From NCBI GenBank assembly GCA_918807975.1, contig OU964934.1:6882001-6946000 (forward strand): DNA of 64,000 nucleotides, in the 5' to 3' direction. Source of the stretch: Aplidium turbinatum (lineage: Eukaryota; Chordata; Ascidiacea; Aplousobranchia; Polyclinidae). The first letter of the stretch is position 1. Every line of letters begins with the position of its first letter. The notes beneath the pieces are model-generated. The model was not told the origin of the DNA and did no database searches. It saw only the letters and a program-made list of their open reading frames with translations. This document shows positions 58,401 to 64,000 of this stretch, piece after piece. The position numbers and the translations under genes are program-made.

Positions 58401-59403
58401 TGTTTTGCTACAGCATTGCTCAAGCAGATGGTTTATCAAAACAAATCACTGATCTCGAGAATAAGCACCAAAATTTAAAACAGTGACAGAGAATGGAGTT
58501 AAGCATCTTCTCCACGTTTTAAAACATATGATCTCCAAGCAAGCACCTTGGTGGACCGAATTCAAAAAGCCAATTCCCGCCAGCTATTCAAATTCTTCCT
58601 CTGTTTCAATTTTGTCTGCTCAACTTCATAAAGATGATGGCTGACTTGGCAACCTCATAGTTTGTTTTCGTGAGATTTGCAAAATCGCAGTGCACCACAC
58701 TCACAGTCCTCTTTCAACAGCAATGCAATAGCGCACTCTTACGTGCGCTGCGTATGTTGATGTAATCGAATAAAACCGACAATTTTTTCACCATCGATTT
58801 ACAAAACTAGTTTACTCGAAGATGTAAGAATATATCTCGATCTGTGTGGCGGAATAGTGTTATATCGTGTGGACGGTTGATATAGTTCATGTGGTTGCTA
58901 TAATCTTCTAGTGTAGTTATTATATTGTTAGCCTATGTTTTTCCACGCTGGTTAGTGGTTAAATCTGACGATGGACGGCAAGTAGGCCTAGTTCTCTGCA
59001 ACTCATTTTTTGGGTAGCATTTACAAACAAGTCCAACAATATGCTGCTAATAGATTTTCATCACAAAACTAAAAAAGCTGCTCTTGGAACTAACCTAATC
59101 TAATCATTCCGAAGTCTATGCTGCTCCAAACAAACGAAAATTATAAATGTTAGCCTTTCAACTGTTGCTAATCGAGGCTTACTAAAGACAACTCCACTAC
59201 TTTTTCTTTGAACATTCTCCAGCATGAGAAGTGAAGCAGTTTAAAAAAGTGAAAATGGTGCTACAAAAAAATCGATATTGAATAAATTACTTTACATAGA
59301 CCCGTGTTAACTGCTCCCTCCCCCCCCCACAGCGGGCGCGTACCGATATCCAGGGCCCCAACCATTTTGTTTGTCCAATGTTTTATTTTGTTTGTTTGTC
59401 GTA
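58401..59403. other. No gene recognised
   Basis: Intergenic. A C-run with CAGCGGGCGCG near 59320 may be a MITE edge, without a partner end. Confidence 0.4.
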
Positions 59404-59600
59404 TCCAGGCTTACAACTGGTGGTTGAAGATTTAGATTAAGTGGACGGGAAGGCAAGGAAGCCAATCTTCATGTCCACTTTCAGGCATGCCTTTAAGTGT
59501 CCTACCAAAGACACAGCCGCGTGCTCTTGAGCGTGTGTCGAACCGGCGCCCTTTCGATTGCCGTTTCAGGGCTTTCACCACTCGGCTATGCAGCCTACTT
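59404..59600 (-). mobile_element. SINE family 2, minus copy
   Basis: Minus strand: GCATAGCCGAGTGGTGAAAG (A box), CCGGTTCGACAC (B box), GAGCACGCGGCTGTGTCTTT, CTTCCCGTCCACTTAATCTA. It matches the copy in intron 1 of gene A block for block. Confidence 0.85.
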
Positions 59601-60049
59601 AATGTTAGCCTATTTGCAAAAAATGGAAATGCTGCTACAAAAGCTAAAAAATAAATTATTCGTTGTGTTTGTCTAACAATTTGTCGTGACCGCGCAGCGA
59701 GAACACATAACTTTTAAAGATTTTGGCGTGTTTGTTACAAACGTAGGCAGGGCCTCCGAGAGAAGTCAGCACTGGTCGGGAAACAATACGAAAAATGGGC
59801 CCCATAGGCTAATATTTTTTAGCAAATATACAACTAATTTGTATCTTGCGTTGCATGTTCGTGTTAAGCTGAAATTAACCTACTTTCCTCTGCATGAAAA
59901 GAACTTCGTTCAATGTAAAAATCATCAATAATCACTGGATTACACTGGCAGCAAAAATGCCATTGAGGCAAACTATTTTGTCTAGAAAGCTTTGTAAACA
60001 CACAATAGGCCTAAAGGACAAAGAAAATAGTTCAACCAAGCATTTAATT

Positions 60050-60276
60050 TAGGAGTGTCCAAACTTTTTCCCACGCGAGCCAGATTTGATAATAAGTGTT
60101 CGGCTGTTCGCGGGCCAACAGCCACAATAATTTTTCTGAAAACTGCAAGTTGAATTTATATGATTTTTGTGTGTCTGCAGGCCAAAAATAACACATTGTA
60201 CAACAACAGGCGCAAGCCATGCAAAAACGTCTTGTGAGCCGGGGTTGGCCCGCGGGCCGGACTTTGGACATCCCTG
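60050..60276. mobile_element. Short hAT MITE, 227 bp
   Basis: Left TAGGAGTGTCCAAACTTTTT and right AAAGTCC-type inverse (CTTTGGACATCCCTG) pair up. ATTTAATT is duplicated exactly at 60042-60049 and 60277-60284. Internal CGCGGGCCAAC and GGCCCGCGGGCC suit the GC-rich hAT MITE group. Confidence 0.88.
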
Positions 60277-60284
60277 ATTTAATT

Positions 60285-61419
60285 GAACCCTTTCTAGACT
60301 TTTTGCAATGCAAAGTTACGGATCACAGCATCAAATGATAAAAATTTGCGACATCTGAATTGATGCACAACATATATAGTTAGGCTTTTCAATCGGTTTT
60401 GAGTCATTGGCCTACTGGAGCGCAAACAAATCTTTACAAATTTCAGTAATTGCTAAAACCACGTTCTTAAAGCGCAACCGTTGGAGGTAGGCTAGCTACC
60501 GGAACACAAAAAAAAATCATAACAAAACTACTTGGAAAAACCTTTCGAAATATGGTGCGGTTCATTCTGGTTTGCAGCTAAAGTTTGCTGTGTGGCTTTT
60601 TGTCAAAAGTACCACCTCATCCAAAATGTCTTGAAAAATGTCATTGTTGTAGGTATAGCCTACAAATAGTTTAAATTTGTCCCACATGCCCGCAACTGCA
60701 CAACAGACATACGATGAAATTTTCATGGAACTTCAAACTCATCGACGATATGTTTGAGTTTGTCGATAGCCTACATTTGTCAATTCCAACAACTATCGAA
60801 TCCTTTGCAATATACGGTAGAATACATTTCCTTCGAATGATTCAGCTAGTTAAGTGGAGTTATAAAAGCGTTCTGTCCTCAGGAAAAGAAAATCATTTTC
60901 TTTGTAAATTTAGTATAATTGCCACTGCAACTTTAGCTTGCGAGTAGTAGCTTACTCTTCTCAGCTTTCCCTTACTTAGATTACATCTTCCTTTAATTTC
61001 ATTAAATTCATCAGTGAATCTTGTTTAGGACCGTGATCCACATAATGCAAAGCAGTCACAAATTTAAAACTGATAGTTGTAGGCTACTTTAGCATTGACT
61101 CAGCTTCCGATCAAGCTCTTGGTTCCAACTTGATGCATTTAAGAAACGTCTTTAGCTTCAATTGCAAAAGGGTAATGTAAAGCATTGGGTTTGACTGCAC
61201 CACGCCTTGATTACCCTCTCGAAGTCAATTTTCTTTGCAAGATGAAAAGACAGCTTTTTTTAGATTTTTCAGAATTTTTCCTTTGACTGGGCTATAACTG
61301 TAAAGATGCCACAAGCTTACAGATAATCAATTACTCCAAAAATGATAAGATATTTGAACAACGCTGTCTGTAGTGTAGGCAACATTATGAATTCCAACTA
61401 GATTTAAGCAACAACATCC
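60285..61419. other. No gene recognised
   Basis: Frame 60714-60947 and others lack motifs. Confidence 0.45.
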
Positions 61420-61830
61420 ATGAACAAAAAACTCAAATATAGAAAAAACTCTACCTTCCAAAATCACATCATGAGAAGCATGACCACCAAAAGGCTACTT
61501 GACCACACGAAAACAGAAGATATTTTAACTATGACAAAATTACATCCAATTGCAGCAATAATAAAATCAAAAGTTTTAAAACTGTTCGGCCACACTAAAA
61601 GATCACAATTCGGAATCAGCAAAGTTTGCACAGAAGGAAAAGTAGAAGAAAAAAGAAAACGTGGCAGACAATCAAAACAATGGCAAGACAATATCCAATC
61701 ATGGACCGGACTCAACTTGGCGACACTGGGCGAGCTGGCTCAAAATCGCCACTCTTGGAAGCAAATAATTCATGTTGATGCGCAATCTGCTGCAGGCGGA
61801 GACGATGACTGATGATGATGATGACCCATA
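61420..61830 (+). mobile_element. LINE 3' end (130-codon open frame)
   Basis: The + frame reads STFQNHIMRSMTTKRLLDHT, SKVLKLFGHTKRSQFGISKV, EGKVEEKRKRGRQSKQWQDN, IQSWTGLNLATLGELAQNRH and SWKQIIHVDA. This is the C-terminal end of a LINE protein of the KLRYFGHxxR...GRPxxRWxDNIxxWTGL type. It is followed by a (TGATGA)n tail at 61810-61825, the end of the element. It is 5'-truncated. The open frame suggests a younger insertion than the 57-kb LINE. Confidence 0.85.
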
Positions 61831-62196
61831 AACAAAAAATATACAGAATTTACTTTCTTAAATCGTGCTTGGACTGATACCTTTAACTTTCCCAGATAAC
61901 TTATGTTGAATACAACTTCTTATGCCTGGCCAACGCAGATTATGAAGTCAAGGTTCAGTTGTCAAGCAAAAATAGTTTCCGCTTAGCTAAAACAGCACCA
62001 GTTTTCAAGTTGAAACTATCAATACAATCGAAACCGCTCAGTGATACAGAAATCATTTCAGCTTCAGATTTTACGTCTTGAAGCTGTTCAACATTGCCTA
62101 CCTTAACACGAAAATGATTTGTTCTTGATGAGAAGCATCGAGACTCTCGAGAGTGACATTTACAATGACTGAGAAATACTTGGAACTACGCACTTC

Positions 62197-62478
62197 CAAG
62201 GGCGGATCTACCGAGTGGGCCTGATTGGTACAGGCCCACCCAGATTGACAGTGGGCCCACCCAAAATCAGATTCATGAAAAAAAAAACATATTAATGTTT
62301 AATACTAGAACAACCAAGTGGCACTGAATTGTCTGCGGCATCACTATTTCACATCATTTGTAAGAGATATTCGGTAACACTAAGTTTTTGTGTGCTGGCC
62401 CGCCGTTGCATTATTGGTAAAGACCCACCAAGATATTTCCTAGGCCCACCCATAAATTACGTTCTGAATCCGCCACTG
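62197..62478. mobile_element. hAT MITE, 282 bp, perfect 8-bp duplication
   Basis: CAAGGGCGGATCTACCGAGT at the left and CTGAATCCGCCACTG at the right are inverted. CGCACTTC is duplicated exactly at 62189-62196 and 62479-62486. Subterminal GGGCCCACCC words occur at both ends. Confidence 0.92.
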
Positions 62479-62486
62479 CGCACTTC

Positions 62487-63234
62487 ATTTAAGAATTTGT
62501 TGATTATTTAGTTGGTACATTTTTACTTTAATACTAAAAATGGGCCGCCCTCAAAAGTGCAAAAACAAAAAACTACTCGTTTTACCTTTACAATGTTTTG
62601 CTAGGGGGGAAACTAGCCCGACTTCCCCCCCCTCTCGGAGCCACTGAACGTAGGACGTAGGTCTTCTAATACTTTTAGTTAAACTTTATGGCTCCTTGCA
62701 TTGTTATAGAATCAAAAGCGATATCGACTGTTAAACGATTGTGGAGTCAAAGTCATGTGTTTTTTTTATCGGAATTCACAATTCGTGTGTAAAACACAAC
62801 ATAGATGCCATGAACAAACTAAAAGAAATTGAAGCATGAGCCCTCTAGCCAACGACTTATGGTTAGCAGACCCTAATGCAAATCGTTTCTTTGTTTGCAT
62901 AGGCCTATGAACTTTTTTTTCTTGAGAATGTAAAAAAATTTGTTCTGTTGCTAAAATGATGGAAGTGAAACTTTTATTTCCCCCACATTTAAAGAGTTTG
63001 GCGTCTAACACTAAAATGCTTCCACGCCCACTTTGGAACAGGCCTATGGTTTGAGAAAATATAAAACATGGTCACTAAAAAAAACAGCCTAGCAAGGGGT
63101 TTTAAGAAAAAGCAATATGCTGTTCACACGGCACTGCGTAAAGTGCTAAATGCATATATTAGTTTTGTGTTACAGAACCAGGGAAGGCACAGAAATTTTC
63201 GAAAAAAAACAGGATGCAAAAAGCCCTAGAAAAA
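62487..63234. other. No gene recognised
   Basis: A fragment near 62604-62650 (minus CAGTGGCTCCGAGAGG followed by a G run) may be a hAT MITE end. Otherwise nothing. Confidence 0.4.
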
Positions 63235-63410
63235 CGAAACACTAGAAAAGGTAAAGCTGCCACGCCCTCCACCCTCCATACAATGTGCCTTTTGCCCACG
63301 TCTTTTCCATCATAGACTGGGCCTCCAAAGCCACATACGACATCACCATCCAAAGCCAAATTCAATTTGAAGACAAACCATTGCTCGGACATGAGTTGGA
63401 GCCGACGACA
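63235..63410 (-). repeat. Dispersed repeat, copy 2 (partner at 37970-38140)
   Basis: The minus strand stays open across the copy, with SEQWFVFKLNLALDGDVVCG and YDGKDVGKRHIVWRVEG. The partner copy carries the same peptide pieces, which suggests a coding or formerly coding mobile sequence rather than random DNA. Family not recognised. Confidence 0.8.
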
Positions 63411-64000
63411 ACCACGACAAAAATAGCTGCCAAGGTTCACGCACGACACAAATTTTCAGAGTGTGAGAAGCATTCAAGAAAATAATTAATACTTATTTAA
63501 GAATCGCCGGAAGTTGCCAAGAGCGTGAACCAAATGCAGACGAAATAACGAATGCAAGAGAACAATTTTAAATGCACATGTAGGCTAGTCTGGTGTTTAC
63601 AAAACTGTTCATTTCCTCATAAACGGAAGAAATTTATTTCAGCCGAGTGCAGAGCGCGCTATGCATCATAAGAAGACTTCCGTTTGGTCAGTCGTTTGTC
63701 AAAATCTTGACATAGGCTACAAACCTTTGTATCACCGAAAAAATTAGCCTTGAATTATTAGCATACAATTATCAAATTATAAAAGCATTGAAAGATTTTA
63801 TTAATTTAAATTAAAACAGCGACTAAAATAGCTAGCCTATTTAGTAATCTCCAAATTAATTATTATCTTTGCTGCGGGCTATTTTCAATGGTTATGGTGA
63901 AGTGCAAGATGCAATCAAGTTGTATCAATGTTTCAGGAGTATCAGTAGCCTATCTGTAAATTCAACCAGATTAGGGTGTGACCCATTTGTAGGCTTTGTG
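63411..64000. other. No gene recognised
   Basis: AT-rich DNA with TAGGCTA/TAGCCTA words. No feature is supported. Confidence 0.5.

Noticed and set aside
59310-59810. MITE between GCGGGCGCG and GGGCCCC words
   Set aside because: No convincing inverted ends or duplication. A SINE family 2 copy explains part of the span.
1-64000. CRISPR array
   Set aside because: The regular repeats found are contiguous tandem repeats without spacers, and the DNA is animal.

Overview
The window is non-coding-rich, AT-rich (roughly one-third G+C by eye) animal DNA. It has spliced genes with GT/AG introns, several families of tRNA-derived SINEs, 5'-truncated LINEs and many hAT-type elements with 8-bp target duplications. 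Nothing is bacterial: there are no operons or ribosome-binding sites. A marine invertebrate is likely, and a tunicate would fit the compact introns and one possible trans-splice acceptor, but the species cannot be fixed from sequence alone.

Only two host genes can be supported. Both are on the + strand and are paralogues: gene A (12437-16681, 3 exons, 701 aa) and gene B (41209-48318, 4 exons, about 650 aa). Each encodes a signal peptide, a roughly 145-180-residue extracellular domain with a shared ten-cysteine framework, and a rhodopsin-like seven-helix bundle carried on one last exon. The cysteine spacing is almost identical (C-x6-C-x18-C-x8-C, then C-x24/26-C-x4-C-x16-C-x4-C). Splice phases match at the shared junctions. 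I recognise no named receptor family or ectodomain. Gene A also carries four in-frame 40-residue repeats after its signal peptide. Both receptors lack the usual TM3-ECL2 disulfide, have an enlarged first extracellular loop, and differ from the DRY, CWxP and NPxxY consensus motifs.

Region by region: 0-6 kb holds a zinc-finger relic, short palindromes, a palindromic MITE, a 177-bp tandem array and two head-to-head relics of a multicopy invertebrate gene family ending in a cysteine-rich CXC-like tail. 6-12 kb is hAT elements and inverted repeats. 12.4-16.7 kb is gene A. 18.7-19.6 kb is a roughly 390-bp tandem repeat. 20.3-21.2 kb is a SINE split by a MULE-like MITE that carries a tRNA-like sequence. 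21.3-26.9 kb appears to be one large DNA transposon with long terminal inverted repeats. It carries a third member of the CXC-tailed family and was later hit by a LINE and by a hAT element. 27.5-29.2 kb holds SINEs, one split by a LINE. 29-41 kb is mostly unassigned, with one candidate orphan exon. 41.2-48.3 kb is gene B, whose third intron holds a hAT MITE and a SINE. 48.7-49.7 kb is a near-perfect long palindrome with a SINE inserted in one arm. 50-64 kb is further SINE, LINE, MITE and dispersed-repeat material.

The best candidate for something undescribed is the paired receptor family with its ten-cysteine ectodomain. Second is the link between the CXC-tailed gene family and a long-TIR transposon.
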